DNA of 64,000 bases from Lasiosphaeria ovina (GCA_033439765.1 JAULSN010000003.1:5270001-5334000), one strand, 5' to 3'. Shown: positions 1-12,084, counted from the first letter of the stretch. Made by a program: numbers and translations. The notes: a model not told the origin generated them from the sequence alone.

Positions 1-102
1 GGCTTAGCACCAATGATGGACCATACCATCTAAGTGAACAATGCCGTACTACCAATGGATCAGGCGGTCCGCACATCCCCCGCTTCGCTTTCTCTGCAAT
101 GT

Positions 103-1004
103 TCATTTCAGTTGCTTATTGTATTCTAAACGGACTTTTTCCAGGTTCCCCAGCAGGAGGTCGGTAGTGAACGGTGTGCTAGGTCTCTTCCAGCCTAGCT
201 TGGTAGGTAAACGTTCGTTTTCTAACAAGGGGTTAGCCCGAGAAGCACTAGTGTAGGAATGCCTAAACGACGTACGAAACAGGTATTCCACAAGCCTCTT
301 ATCCACGGTGATGGATTGTGCGTCTCCAAGAATGGAGATAAAGGCGGCTGTCTCTCCTAGAATGAACCCCTGACCAAGTTCGGATATCGAGTATGTTGGA
401 TCAGTCGCCTTGCACGTCTTCATGCGGGCGATGATGGAAGCAGTGCCGCTTTCGACATTGACCACGTCGCCCCAGTACGAACGCGTCTCATCAAAGGCTT
501 GCTGGTTGAAGACGTCGGCGTGTCCCACGAAGGCATCAACGCGGCTGTCAATATGCATGTGAGAGAGGTTCCCTTGGCTAAGTGGCAGGGTGGGAAGGGG
601 CATACGAGAGACTGGCATCGTGCTCCAGCACATTATGGCGGCTCAGGTGGTCAAGCGAGAACCAGGTGGCGTTGGGCTCTGGATTCGTTGCGATAGCAAA
701 ATCGAACAGAAAATGTGAGATGTTTGCATCGAAATGGACGGCGTTAAAGAGACCGTCAGCTAGGTCTTTTTGGGTAATGTATTTGCCGGAACGAGGTAAG
801 AAGCCGTGGTTCGCAAAGGTGTTGAGGAATGGGCAGGGCCCACGGACTTTCGTGGCGTGAGTTAATTAATGCACATTGATGCTTGGAACGACCGTTCGAC
901 ATACCATGGCCTGCCTCGGGCCCATGCCATTGCTCAAAAGGGTCCTGGCTTGTGTTGCTGGCCGCAACGGCTACCGTCACAGAAAAGAACGCTGCAAGCC
1001 TCAT
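103..1004 (-). CDS. Chloroperoxidase-family haem-thiolate peroxidase (secreted)
   Basis: Three-exon model: 905-1004, 606-846, 103-544 (minus strand), about 260 aa. It starts with a hydrophobic signal peptide (MRLAAFFSVTVAVAAS). Exon 2 opens on the family signature RGPCPFLNTFANHGFLPRSG; its Cys is the expected proximal haem-iron ligand. Further on is EHDASLSR, which holds the conserved His-Asp pair. The C-terminal part has ENERLPTKLGW, close to the RLPxxLGW block of the family. Introns are GTATGT...AAAG (58 nt, branch-like TTAAC) and GTATGC...ACAG (61 nt); both restore phase exactly. Known members oxidise, halogenate or peroxygenate organic substrates with H2O2 outside the cell; the substrate here cannot be read from sequence. 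The start at 1004 is chosen because it heads the signal peptide. The gene looks intact. Confidence 0.85.
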
Positions 1005-3190
1005 GGTCAATGCGAATGATGCAAAGGTGGTGACCTACCCTGGATTGGGGTAATTCACGAAACCAGCTCTGACTTATATGACTACTCGGGAATACAAACT
1101 CGTTTCGACATTGGGACGGCAGATAGACGTCGAAGTGTGCATATAGCCGCGCAAGCGTTTTCGTATTCATGCTGGCTAATGTTGTATTCGATGCGGTTTT
1201 TGCTAATTGCTTGCGGTTGATTGGGTACCTACCTACCGGGAGTCGCATTTCCTAGTCCCCGGATCCGACGTAGAAGATGTAATTCGCCCGGGGCCGGGGT
1301 TGAGTTAAGCCCCGAACAAATCACAGAGCAACGGGCCAAGCAGACCTTGGGTCGGTCAGTTACATCCTGCCGGGACATCTCATGCCGCATCTAATCTCCG
1401 CTCCGTCCATAATTACGCGCATGGCTACTCCTCCACCAATCATATTTCAACTTCCCGCAGGATCTCTGAGCTGTTCGTATCCTACTCTCACCCTTCAGCC
1501 CCGGCCACAACTTGAAGGTTGAGAGGAGTTCAGACGAGGTTCAATCATAGAACGGTGCCATAGGCGTGCTCTGTTGGTCGCAATATCGCTTAGACGGATA
1601 TAAAAAGGTCTCGGCGGCAGCGAGATGCTTGTTCATTAATAGTGTTTGGGCTTCTTCAGAACGCAATTTTAGCCGAGGGGACAGAAAACGGGTCTCTGGG
1701 GCTGTGCAGCTGCCGCGTATGGGTTCACCACACCCGCCACACCAGAATCCTTGATTATCCGACACAAGCTCATCCCATATGAACCGTACGCGACACCCCT
1801 ATGGCGCTTCCTCGGCAACCTTGGTGATGCTGCCATTGCCCGGACCAATGTTTCCACCGCTAGGCCAACGCCGGGTCGGTTGCTTTAGGAGCTGGACATA
1901 GGGTTCGTCGCCCTCAGACACCACAAATCGTTCGGCTAATGTGCCACGCGGGGTGAAGCCCGAAGCCCTATACATATAAATACACCCATCCTATTGCCAG
2001 GGTAACTACTTACCCGCGCGCGGCATCCAAGAGTGTGTGACTATCGGCCGAGACCCGAGACCCGTAATTCTGGCCTGGGATGGATATATGGTTCAGACAT
2101 TTTGAGAAGCCCGTCAAGCTCACCGTGATACAGAGAAGTACCAAGGGAGGTTTCAAGGGCGGCGGTCTAATTCCTTTTAATCCCGACACGGTGATATCCA
2201 AGCTGCATGTGAAGTTAAGAAATTTCATCGTGGCCAATGCAAGCTTGGCCATAGCCGACATATTCCACCCGAAAATACTGCTTGTGAGTGCGCTCGTCAA
2301 GGTCGAGCGACAAGGTGCGCGTTACCACAAGACAGTTTCCCTCCTCGACCACACTGTCACCTCCGGTCTCTAGGCCGCAAACGAATCGATATGAGAACTC
2401 GAGGTCGTGAAGTCAAAGAACCGGAGATGCTGCTGGGCGGCAAGGATCACAAGGATACTAGAATAGGTGTTATACATCAGCCACAACTACACAACCATGG
2501 AGGAAAACAAGACGGGGGACAGAATACACCCTCTTGGCACTCCTGCAACTCCTACATCTCCTCGGCGACCCGGACGCTTGTACTGCTGATGTAAATTGCC
2601 AGTGCCTGGGCTGTCAGCTGGACGAGGGAAGAGTTGGAAGGGATGGGCCTGCCATCCAAGATGACCGTGGTTGAGCACATGGCTTAGAGCTAGCCGGAAG
2701 AAAAGGAGAGTGGTCTCTTCGGACGGGGCGTTGGCGCCGTTCACCTTGCTGCCGACGAAGACGCTTTCAGGGTGAGATGAAGCGAACGAGCCTAGGGGAC
2801 TTGATGACCCCGCCTGTATGGTGCCCGAGTTGACGAAGCCCGGGGCAGCTTGGGGCCGCAAACGGGGACGTCTTGCGGGTGACAGCCAGGTCAGACTCTT
2901 CGCGGCTCGCCCGCCACGTTTGCCGATTGGCGACGGTGGAACGACGCTAGGGGCGACGATGACGCGCTGCTGCCCCTCTCAACCTTGTGCCAGACAGTAG
3001 TCCAGTTTACAGATCGGACTATGAATCACGCGCTCGCGTACATTGTCGCAAGCTACGACGTTGAGCTCGCTAGGAAGCCTGTCGGGAGGCAGGCCTTGCT
3101 TGATATCAAAGTGCCGCCGGCGGATCTTATGATGAAGATTTGACGCTAGTCTTGAGGGGCCGACTGGGATGTCCAATCCAATCCCCCCTT
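1005..3190. other. Intergenic region with decayed sequence
   Basis: No complete gene is supported here. A short transposase-like tail lies near 2149-2223 (separate entry). On the minus strand around 1800-1980 an open stretch reads MYRASGFTPRGTLAERF, which faintly recalls the end of a GNAT acetyltransferase, but it has no start or partner exons. Open frames at 2487-3176 minus are short, stop-separated and unrecognised. Confidence 0.4.
2149..2223 (+). pseudogene. Possible pogo/Fot1-type transposase C-terminal fragment
   Basis: A plus-strand stretch reads GGFKGGGLIPFNPDTVISKL followed by HVKLR. The pattern of a Gly-rich turn, then (A/G)GLxPFNPxxVLSKLxVxLR, is the block that follows the DDE domain in many fungal pogo/Fot1 transposases. 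Nothing upstream in the same frame gives a DDE core, so this is at best a relic. Part of the surrounding frame (about 2080-2373) remains open. The assignment rests on a short motif. Confidence 0.4.
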
Positions 3191-4606
3191 CTACTCCTCT
3201 ACTTCCACGCCCCTTTCTAGGAAGTCTTTTCGGGAAATAGTTGGTTCACCGTGCGATAAGGTCACGCCCAAATCTTGCATCTCCTTGCCGACAACACGAT
3301 CCATGCAGTCCCACGGCCACTCCTTCGGTCGGGCCTCGCCAGGCTTGCCATAGTCGCTGGGCACGAAGGTAATTTGGAGCTTGCGAAGCGGCACCCGCTC
3401 TTCAACAGCAGTGTGGACGAGTGTACGGAGCCACTTTTCCTGCGGCTCTTGGAAGTCGAAATAGCTCTCGCTCTGCTGATCCTCCAAGTGGAATGACCAG
3501 GAAAATGCTCGAAGGCCCGGTGCGAGAAGCTGAGCCTCGGTTCCAGCTTCAGAGCCTGTCGCCCAGTATGAGAGGCTGAGCTCCTCCAGCCTGGTGAACT
3601 CGCTCAAGTCAACCCCTGTTAGGCTGCCACTTTTTTCGCCAAGTGAGCCGACAAGAAGACTTCGGAGAGTTGACTTATGCGGAGAGAGCGCGCTAGCCAC
3701 GACTGACAGGTTCCACGGCCCGGTTCTGTCAAGCCGGAAGGAGGCGAAGCTAAACTCCTCGAGCTTGGCGGGGAAGAGCAGAAGACGTCGGAGGTTTTCC
3801 GGGCCGTCCTGGAAGTTACTCAATCTCAGCGAGGTTATTAATGCAGATCGTGTCTGGCGTAGCGGGCCTAGAATTAGCCTCTGTCCTGAATAGAGAAGGG
3901 ATTTATAAGTCTTGATGCAAATAAATACCTGGAATGCGTTATCAGGCAGAGTGCTCCCGGTACATGAGACGCCGGCAAGGCTCACAACCCGCAGGTGAAC
4001 TGCATGGCGAAGATTATGGATGATGGTCCACAGGGAGAGCAGGCCGTTTCCCGTCCGTATTGATACTTCCTCCAAGGATGCCATGTTACGAAATGCAGTA
4101 CGGATGAAATCCCAAGTTCTCTTGAGATTGTGTCCAGACCGCACTGTGCGCCGGATGCTGAAGGGCCAATCGTCCCAGTCCCCAGGATCGAAGGCTCCGT
4201 CGATGAGTAAATGCTGGGTCCCTACGAGCCAGGTGGCAAGGTCGTCCACAATCTGCCATGGGGCCTCGCTATCAGAGGCTGCAAAGTGAACATGTAGAAT
4301 CCGACAGTAACGCCGGAGCGACGGATCCTGACTAAATGTTCGATGCAAGTGTCTAGTGGCTCTCGGCGACGCGGCGGGGAAGTTGGGGCCCACCGACCCA
4401 GCGGCAACTTCGACATGTCTATAGAGGTACGGTGTGGCCAGGCGCCGAAAGCGACGGCAGACAAGCATGACCGAAACAGAGGTCCTAAAAAACTTATCGA
4501 AATCTGGGGCCCACCAGGACCGGGTGGGGTAGGCAAGTACCAGCTCGAGGATCTGCGCTAGGAGCTCGTCTGGCACACAGAGGATCGCTGAAATGGGGGG
4601 ACGCAT
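3191..4606 (-). CDS. F-box-like protein
   Basis: The N-terminus reads MRPPISAILCVPDELLAQIL and continues through a long helix to MLVCRRFRRLATPYLY, the usual F-box layout (P-E-LL..I, later VCRxFR.LA.P.LY). F-box proteins recruit substrates to SCF ubiquitin ligases through Skp1. The rest is leucine-rich, with LEEVSI, LRSLLVG and LEELSLSYW blocks suggesting degenerate leucine-rich repeats as the substrate-binding part. The ATG at 4606 is chosen because the frame upstream has no better ATG. A 75-nt stretch at 3854-3928 has a CAG|GTATTT donor and CGCCAG acceptor and is in frame, so it is probably an intron (446 aa spliced, 471 aa unspliced). Target unknown. Confidence 0.75.
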   Translation of the reverse strand: MRPPISAILCVPDELLAQILELVLAYPTRSWWAPDFDKFFRTSVSVMLVCRRFRRLATPYLYRHVEVAAGSVGPNFPAASPRATRHLHRTFSQDPSLRRYCRILHVHFAASDSEAPWQIVDDLATWLVGTQHLLIDGAFDPGDWDDWPFSIRRTVRSGHNLKRTWDFIRTAFRNMASLEEVSIRTGNGLLSLWTIIHNLRHAVHLRVVSLAGVSCTGSTLPDNAFQVFICIKTYKSLLYSGQRLILGPLRQTRSALITSLRLSNFQDGPENLRRLLLFPAKLEEFSFASFRLDRTGPWNLSVVASALSPHKSTLRSLLVGSLGEKSGSLTGVDLSEFTRLEELSLSYWATGSEAGTEAQLLAPGLRAFSWSFHLEDQQSESYFDFQEPQEKWLRTLVHTAVEERVPLRKLQITFVPSDYGKPGEARPKEWPWDCMDRVVGKEMQDLGVTLSHGEPTISRKDFLERGVEVEE

Positions 4607-6551
4607 TGTAAGGAATAGACGGGATGCAATTGCCCAATGCAGGCAAACGGCAAAAGCGAGCTTGCGAAGCGGTATGAAGTCCAGAAGTTGGTGAGGAGAT
4701 GCACCCAGTACTGCTTCTCCAAGCGACAAGACAGAAGTGAAAGGCGGGGTTGGAATACAGCTCGGCGCACAGTGTGGCTGATGGCTGAATCACTCGCGGG
4801 GCGCCACCTTGCCGCCACATCGCGGCCTTTCTTTTTCTTTCTACTTTAGCAAAGCCTGTTGGTTGTTACCTTCTTGGCTACGAACCTTGTTCCTCCTTTA
4901 GTTGAGCACTCGAATGCGTGATGTTTTTCGTTGTCACTGGCGTACCTACCTAGTATTGGTTTTAGATTTTAACGGCCATGATGTTCTCTCATCGTTCATC
5001 CTGTAGGGTGAAGGAGACAAAATGTCCTCGGCAAACAAATGTGAAGCAGCCGCCGGGCCTCCTCGATGTAACTTACTTCCTTGCCTGGAATGAATTAGTG
5101 TACAAATACTAAGACGACGTAGCTTGAACTGCTCGTGATTGCCTTAGCTGAAGGCCAGACTGGTCCTGCCAACATTCAAACCGCAAAACCATTCGGGGTT
5201 GTTCCCAAAACCCTAATTAGAACCAAGTCAATCACGTGCAAAACAGGTAGGTATGCTCCTGCCAAGTTGATTCAACCCAGCACATCAACCGTTGGTCCGT
5301 GACTTATCAAGGTTCAGCTTCAAGCAAGTGGCCCAAGCACTCGAACTTGACCAAAAACCCCGAAATTTTCCATATGGCAGCAAATCTTATCGGCAGCGAC
5401 AAGAATACAAGAGCAAAATGCACCCACCCCCATTGGCGAGAACCTCTAGGGCCACACACTTCCGAAGGACAATACCACAACCCCTGTTACACCTGCGCGC
5501 CACCAACGTCTCTGTTGGTTGAAGTTGGAGCCAACACCGATCCCAGCGCGAATGTTTCCAACAGGCAACAACTTTCCCGGCTGTCAAATGCTCAGTATGT
5601 AGGTACATGCGTGCCGCCGTGGCACATGGTGCGCTTTGACAGCGTTCGTTGCGGGCGTTTTCTTGGCGCCATGGATGTCGAACGTTTCAGTTTCAGCCAA
5701 CGCTCCTGTCAAGGCCCGTGACCGTTGCTGGCAATCCCCCGCCAAACCAAACGCTGCCCTCCCCCGGAAAACCACACCCTGAATCTGCAGCTGCAGGATG
5801 GCCGTTGTTGTGAGGTGGTAGAATGGAACCGCCGCACGTGGGGAGGATGGGCAGTACCGCCCGCGCTCTTGTGCGGTCCCGAGTCTTTGCGATCCGATGC
5901 TATTTTTGGAGTTCATGCTCATTCCACGGGCCCGATGCAAGATCACACCTTTTGGGGTGTCCAAGGGGCGCCAGCACGTCAAAAGTCTCACCAGGTTATG
6001 CCCAGCCCAATTGGCTTGACATTGATGGGTTGGCAGGCACGACAAAGCCCCAGTTGCTCGGGCCTCGGACGCTGCGGACTAGACTAGCTGCCACAGCTAC
6101 TGTTCGGTGTGGGGAAAGTGATGAACAGGAGTCGGGCGCACGGGCGGGATTTTACGACTAGGGCCAATTGCGTCGGCCACCGACCTGGCTGTCGGAGCTC
6201 GCTCGGTAGCCCCCCTAGGCGGGTGGCGTCAGCCCAGACCGGCCGTGCGCTTGGAGTGCCAGGTGGTCGAAGCGGGCACCCTCCGAAGCGGGCTAGACGC
6301 TCAGGTTCTCTTGAGCGACAATTGTTTTATTGCTGTTTAAAATAAAGGCCTAATTTCTGCAGACTGCTAGTGCTGCTTGATAAATTGTTCGGGGCTGTAC
6401 CCGGGAACAGCGCTCAGGCAGTTGTCGGTGTCCCACCGCATGGAACGCATGTACATATAGACCGCAGGTTGACTGGAACCCAATTCTGGGCTGCTACGAC
6501 AATGTAGACTTTAATTTCTTTTGATTTTGTTGTTTGCGAACCACAGTCACC
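4607..6551. other. Intergenic region, divergent promoters
   Basis: About 1.9 kb between the F-box gene (minus) and the Pth11-like gene (plus), so it should hold both promoters. Several open frames exist at 5292-6345 on both strands, but none has a recognisable domain, convincing splice pattern or signal sequence. An AAACCCTAATTAG stretch at about 5208-5220 is a single half-copy of the telobox-like motif seen elsewhere. Confidence 0.5.
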
Positions 6552-8091
6552 ATGTCTGGCCAGGGCCGAGATCCCGCCTTGGACCGGGAGTCGAGATTCG
6601 GGGAGATCGTTGCCATCCTCACCATTGGATCCGTACTGTCGACCGTCACTCTGTCACTACGGTGCTATGCGCGCGTGTTCTTGCTGAGATGTTTCGGTCG
6701 TGACGACGGAGTCATGGTCGCAGCCCAGGTATGAGAAAGCGCTGAATTGGATATTCAGTTGAGAACTATCAATCTGACCACATCTCTGAACTCCAGGTCC
6801 TCACGATAGGATCTGCTATTGCCATCGGCTTTGGTACGCGCCTTCCAGTAGTAGAAAACATGGGGAGCACAGAGCGAGATACTGACCCTGTCGTGACTGG
6901 CAAACAGAAGCGCAACTAGGGCTCGGCCGCCATACGTGGACGATGCCTCCAGAGAACCTCATCCCGTACATGAAGGCAAGCCCTCCCAATCAACAGCCCA
7001 CGGCATCCCAGTCTCAAGACTAACACTGCACCCAACCCCAGTCCTTCTACAGCTCCATCGTCGTCTACAACATCGCCGTGTGCCTGACCAAGATCTCGAT
7101 CCTGCTGCAATACCGGCGCATCTTCTCCAACGCGCTGATGCAGCGCGCGACGCAGGCGGAGCTGTGCTTCCTGTGCGCGTGGGCGGTCACGCTCGCGTTC
7201 CTGCTCACGCTCGTCTGCATCCCCGTGGCGGCGTTCTGGGACCCGCGCGCCGGCGGCCGCTGCCTCGACGGCCCGACCATCTGGTACACCATGGCCGGCG
7301 TCAACTTGGTGACTGACTTTGCCATCTTCACCATGCCGCTGCCCGTGCTGCGCTCGCTGCACCTCCCGCGCCGCCAGAAGAACATGCTGATCGGCGTCTT
7401 TTGCCTGGGTGTTTTGTGAGTGCTCAACCACTTCTTTCCACCTTCTTGCCCCTCGTCTCCCCATCATCCATGTGATATCTGCATTATAACTAGGTGGTTA
7501 TACTACACAAACAGCAACTGACAAAAGTAACTCCCCAGCCCCTGCGCCGTGTCCATCTACCGCATCCGCACGCTGCGCATCGCCACGCAGACGGCCGACC
7601 CGCTGTGGGACAACGTCGACGCGGCGACGTGGTCGTTCCTCGAGCTCAGCGTCGCCGTCGTGGCCGCGTGCCTGCCCACGCTGCGGCCCATCCTCGTCGC
7701 CGTGTTGCCGCGCGTCTTTGGCGCCTCGTCGTTGTCATCAGCGCCTGGCAGCGGGGGGCTGCGGTACTACTCGGCCAATGGTGGTGACGGCAGGGCGCCG
7801 CGGACTGGTGGGACGGACCCGGATGGCAGTGGTGATGAGCTGCGTGGTGACGGCCGGGGCGTTGCTGTGTTGAAGCACAAGGATGATATTGAGTTTGGCG
7901 CGCTGGACCGAACCGATGATGATACTGATCAAGATGATGCTGCTGCTGCTGCTGGGCGCAGATCGGCCTACAGTGTCCATGTCACTGCTGCTGGAGCGGG
8001 CTGGGGTGGGCCTGAGCTGGACGGCCTGCAGGGAGGCGGGATCAAGACTACCACGGTCGTCACGCAAAAGGTCACGGCTGGGGAAAAATGA
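6552..8091 (+). CDS. Pth11-like integral membrane protein (fungal rhodopsin-fold domain)
   Basis: Five-exon model: 6552-6728, 6797-6833, 6908-6975, 7042-7415, 7539-8091; about 402 aa, all phases consistent. Hydrophobic segments run through exons 1-5. Family blocks are visible: GLGRHTW, FYSSIVVYNIAVCLTKISIL with LQYRRIF, CLDGPTIWYTMAGVNLVTDF, and PMPVL-like MPLPVLRSLHLPRRQK. The C-terminal half of exon 5 is a cytosolic tail rich in Gly, Asp and Ala. These proteins are plasma-membrane receptors or receptor-like proteins of unknown ligand; Pth11 itself senses surfaces. There is no N-terminal CFEM domain. The third intron uses a GC donor (AAG|GCAAGC at 6976) rather than GT. An eight-cysteine GPI protein lies just downstream in convergent orientation. 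Confidence 0.85.
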
Positions 8092-8738
8092 CGAAGCAGT
8101 GACGCGGCGGGTTTTCTTTTCGGGGTTTCTTTTCATGTTTGTTTCTGTTTTAGCTACTATTTTTTGGTGATATTGATACCCTGATATAAAATGTCAAAAG
8201 GCAAGGGAGGCGTTTGGGGTTCAGTGGTTGTAGACATGTGACTGTGAAGGGGTGTTGGAATGTCATCTAGGTTGTAAGTTAGCTTGTTACCATTGTTAGT
8301 GGTCACCAGTTGTTGCCGGACGTAGCATTCACAAGACACCTTCAGCCAAGCCACTCAAGTAGGTACGTAGAGAAACGTCTATTCAGATTATACTAAAATC
8401 GTATAATCGCACAACACCCCCCCTCAACCACCGAACCCAGATGATAGACTACTATGACAAGTGCACGAGTGTCGGCGTCTAGACATACTAGACCTAGTGA
8501 CTCCTGCTGGCCCACCGACTCCATGCAAAAAAAAAAAACAAGGCAAATAAAAACAAAAACTCTCGTGTGTATCTGTGTTTTTTCGGGACTGGTTGACGTA
8601 CATGTCTAGAGGCAAAAAACCGGGGCAACTGATTGTGTGATGCAAAACGAAAGACAGGGGCAGTCAAAGGAAAAACATAAAGAAAAAAGAATGAGGCGCC
8701 CCTTCCTACTTTTCCGTCCTTTTTATATCTTGGAGCTT

Positions 8739-9506
8739 TTACATGAAAGCCAGAGCATAGCCTACGAAGACGACCAGCGTCCCCGTCAGGACGTAGTCGC
8801 GCTTTGAAAGTGGAACGGAGCGGAACGACGCCGTGGATACTGGGTCGTTATTATTCGTGATTCCCAGCGAATTGGTAATCTTCCGACCAATTGACGTGAC
8901 ATTTCCAGATCCGTCGATCTTCAGATTGGCCGTTTGGAGGTTAAGCTTGAAGTCAGATACCCCCTTGAGAATGTTTCCAGCCTCAGTGATTTGCTGCGTG
9001 TTAGCATCGCTGGCAGCGCTGCATATTCTGACCCCGGCGATACCGGTCTTGACGAGCCCGCAGCTCAAGTCTGTCGCGTCTGTCTCGGTGTTCTTGATGT
9101 CGTCTGTGAGGCAGTCGGTCATGCCGACCACGGTGAAAAGACTGGGGAGACCTATCATTGACGCAAGTCCGTTGCCGCACACGCATCTTACGTTGATAAA
9201 CGTTTGACCGGCGACCCCGTTGGCCTTTCCGGCTTGCCGCCTGTTCAATGTTTTATCTCCTGTATCCTCTGTTCCTATTGCGATTGATCCAGGTGCCGTG
9301 CACTGGTTCTTCTTTGCTATTCTCACGAGGCATGGCATTATGCAACGCGGTAGCTCATTGATCAGCTTAACCAGATCTGAGCCGGAGGCTTTACCGCTTT
9401 CGTCGTCGTCATCGTCTGAACCGAGGCCAAAGAGGGGTTTGGGGTTGGCTTGCACAGCTGATGACAGGAGCACGACGGCGAGGGGGATGACGTTGCTGAG
9501 ACGCAT
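8739..9506 (-). CDS. GPI-anchored CFEM-like cysteine-rich surface protein
   Basis: About 255 aa from the ATG at 9506. It has a signal peptide (MRLSNVIPLAVVLLSSAVQA), an Asp-rich stretch, then eight cysteines: ELPRCIMPC, QC, RCVCG, DCL, SCG, ICSAA. This CxxxC...C...CxC...C...C...C order is CFEM-like, but a long insert of about 35 residues between the third and fourth cysteines makes it atypical. The end is a hydrophobic tail (TGTLVVFVGYALAFM) with nothing after it, as expected for a GPI signal. CFEM proteins sit at the fungal cell surface and some bind haem. An upstream ATG (9578) would hide the signal peptide, so 9506 is preferred. No intron is evident. Confidence 0.75.
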   Translation of the reverse strand: MRLSNVIPLAVVLLSSAVQANPKPLFGLGSDDDDDESGKASGSDLVKLINELPRCIMPCLVRIAKKNQCTAPGSIAIGTEDTGDKTLNRRQAGKANGVAGQTFINVRCVCGNGLASMIGLPSLFTVVGMTDCLTDDIKNTETDATDLSCGLVKTGIAGVRICSAASDANTQQITEAGNILKGVSDFKLNLQTANLKIDGSGNVTSIGRKITNSLGITNNNDPVSTASFRSVPLSKRDYVLTGTLVVFVGYALAFM

Positions 9507-11145
9507 GTTGTTGCTGTTGTTGTTTGTATTGTGGGCTGTGAGCGTTTTGCGCAAATGGGTGCGTGTAAGCGGGAGCAACGGAAGTTCTTGTCTCGGCGGG
9601 GACGGGAGCTGGCTCTGTTTTGGTCTTTGGTCTTCGTTTTGTCGCTGTGTTTGGTTGATCTGTTTGATGGATCTGCAAGGCTGCAGAACGTCTCAGCCAG
9701 AAGAAGACAGGGTAACGAGGGGTCTTTTAAGAAGGTGCACAGTCATGAAGCACTGCTATGCTAAGACACATGAGATGAGATGGAAGTGGAGCAAGAATAC
9801 GTTGTGCGCCGGCTGGGAAACGCCAAGCAACGGTGCTGTGTCGGGAGTCAAAACAGCCCCGGGCCGCGAAACGGCGGGGGCCCGCGACGGGCTTGGGACG
9901 AACCCGAGTGCCACTGTCGCCGTTTACCAAGCGGAAACATGAGAAAGCCAGCACATTGGGCGCGAACAAGAGCTGGGGCAGCACGGAAACAAGAACACCA
10001 GGCCGGCAATGAACCAGAAAGGTTCCGTCGTGTGCCGGCACAGCGGCTTGCACCAGGCGACCTGATGGCCCCGCGGGTGTCCATGTGAGGATTTGCGAGC
10101 GCTGAAACGAGGGCGGCCAGCCCCACGCTTCAGGCGGCCCATCAACGCGCCATCCATCACCACACCGCTCGGCAATTTTCACCTTTGCTGATGGCAAGGC
10201 TGAGGGCGTAAAAGCGGTCGGGCAAGACGCGGCCCTCGATTGTTAAGGAAAATGGGCAGTCCGTTGCATGTTTGGTGTTTGGAGAAGTCGCGTCGAGTCT
10301 TCTTCACATTGCTACAGCGGGTTCCAGGGTCTCCCCGCCGGGGTCATGTGACGATGCGATCCATGCCCATGCCACCGGATCCCCTGCAGCCTGCAGGCCG
10401 TCAAGCTCAACGCTCCAGGGCTGTTTACGAGGCGAGACTGCCCCCAGTCAGCCTGACCCCCAGAAAAACGACAAGTCCATCCCAAATTGCCTCTCCATGA
10501 ACGGCGAAACCTTCACAATCAAGAAAAGAAAAGAAAAAGAGACCCGATAGAGAAATGCAAAAAAACGGCGACCCAAACCTGCACCGCAACAAGAAACAAA
10601 ACGAAGCAATACGGTTACCTAAACCGCGGTCTGCACCCGCTTGGCCAAGCACTGACACAAAACGATCCACGACCACCTCGGAGGCCGTCATCCCCATGGC
10701 CATAGCCCGCCGACCGCCGACCCGGCAGTGGGTGCGGCCGCTAGTTACCGGCGGCTCGGCGCCTGCGCCAAAAGTGTCTGTAATCATTGAAATGATTATG
10801 ATCTGATGATTTAATGTACCCCAGTCTACTGTATCATTGGATGTGTTGTACAGAGTGCCACCCGCTGATGCGCGCGCAGTGGCCAGTGATCTACCGAAAC
10901 CCCCACGGAACCAAACCCGCCCGCTCAGCCCTACCCCGCCCTACACATCCCCAGGCCCAAACATCAACCTCAGGTCCTTGTAAGAATATTTACACGCAAA
11001 TGAGAATGCCCCAGAACAGGCCGGCTCCCTCGGTCAAAGCCCAAGGTGAATCCCGTTCCCAAACCTCAGGTTCCAAACCTATATCTAATCCAAGGAAAAC
11101 AAAACTCCGTAGGAAACAGCTGATTCTTGGCACTCGCTCAGAGCC
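9507..11145. other. Intergenic region
   Basis: About 1.6 kb between the promoter of the CFEM-like gene and the 3' end of the glucanase gene, both minus strand. Open frames here are overlapping, compositionally biased and carry no domain. Nothing further seen. Confidence 0.5.
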
Positions 11146-12084
11146 TCAGAGGCGCCTGCACACGTCGCCCGGGCAGTTGCCGTGGTGGCAGGCAAAGTCG
11201 CACAGCCCAAAGTCGCTGACCCCGTCGGCGCCAGTGGCCGGCACGTTGACCCAGCCGGGGGCGCTCGGCTGGCTGGTGCCCTGGCGCGTGCAGGTGCAGG
11301 CGTGGATGGGGCAGAACCCGAGCCCGCAGCTCCAGCGGCACAGGCCGTCGAGCCGGCCGTCGCCGCTGCTGTGGCCCTCGACGCAGTACTGCGGCACGTC
11401 GCCGTCGTTCCACCGGAACGGCTGCTTGGCCGGGGTGCCGGGGGCGGCGGCGGCCGGGATGCTGGCGCTCGACATGGCGCTGCCCACCCACGCGTTCCAG
11501 TTGGTCAGCCCGTTGCGGCAGTTGTCGGGCGACACGGAGCGCCCGTTGATCTGCGCGATGGTGCTGCCGCCGCGGAACACGCGTATCACCACGTCGCCCG
11601 TGCGCCCGCCGAACTCGACGCCGCCGTGGTACACGCCGACGCCGCCGTCGGGCCGGTGCTTCCAGCTGCCGGCCTGCGTGCGCCCGCCGATGGTCACCTC
11701 GACCTGCGCGTCCGACGCCAGCAGCGCCGAGTAGAAGACGCGGTCCTGCGACACCTGCGCCGCGGAGAACTCGAGCTGCATCTGCGACGCCGTGTTGCCG
11801 GGCGTGCCGCCGTCGCTGCACGCCGCCGCCGGCGACGTGCGGTACCACGACGTGAGCCCTTCCTTGGTGATGGCCGGCCGCGCGCCCTTGTATGTGTCGA
11901 TCAGGAATGGCAGGAACTGCCGCCACCCGTCGTGCGGCATGTCCTGCGCGTAGTTGAAGGGTGCCTTGCCGTAGTTGAAGAGGCCCATGGCGTTGTCGTA
12001 CAGCGGGCTGATGTGCGAGCTCTCGCCGTAGTCGTTCCACGTGATGATCTCGACGAATCTGGGTCGTGGTTAGCTGTGTCCAAC

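Noticed and set aside
577..606. A 28-nt mini-intron or frameshift in the chloroperoxidase gene
   Set aside because: A normal 61-nt intron (545-605) from the same donor restores the family motif EHDASLSR exactly.
1791..1980. GNAT-like fragment on the minus strand
   Set aside because: Only MYRASGFTPRG resembles an acetyltransferase end; no start, no acetyl-CoA motif, so not called as a gene.
7065..7467. Long open frames antisense to the Pth11-like gene
   Set aside because: They mirror GC-rich codons of the real gene, have no domain, and lose coherence at its introns.
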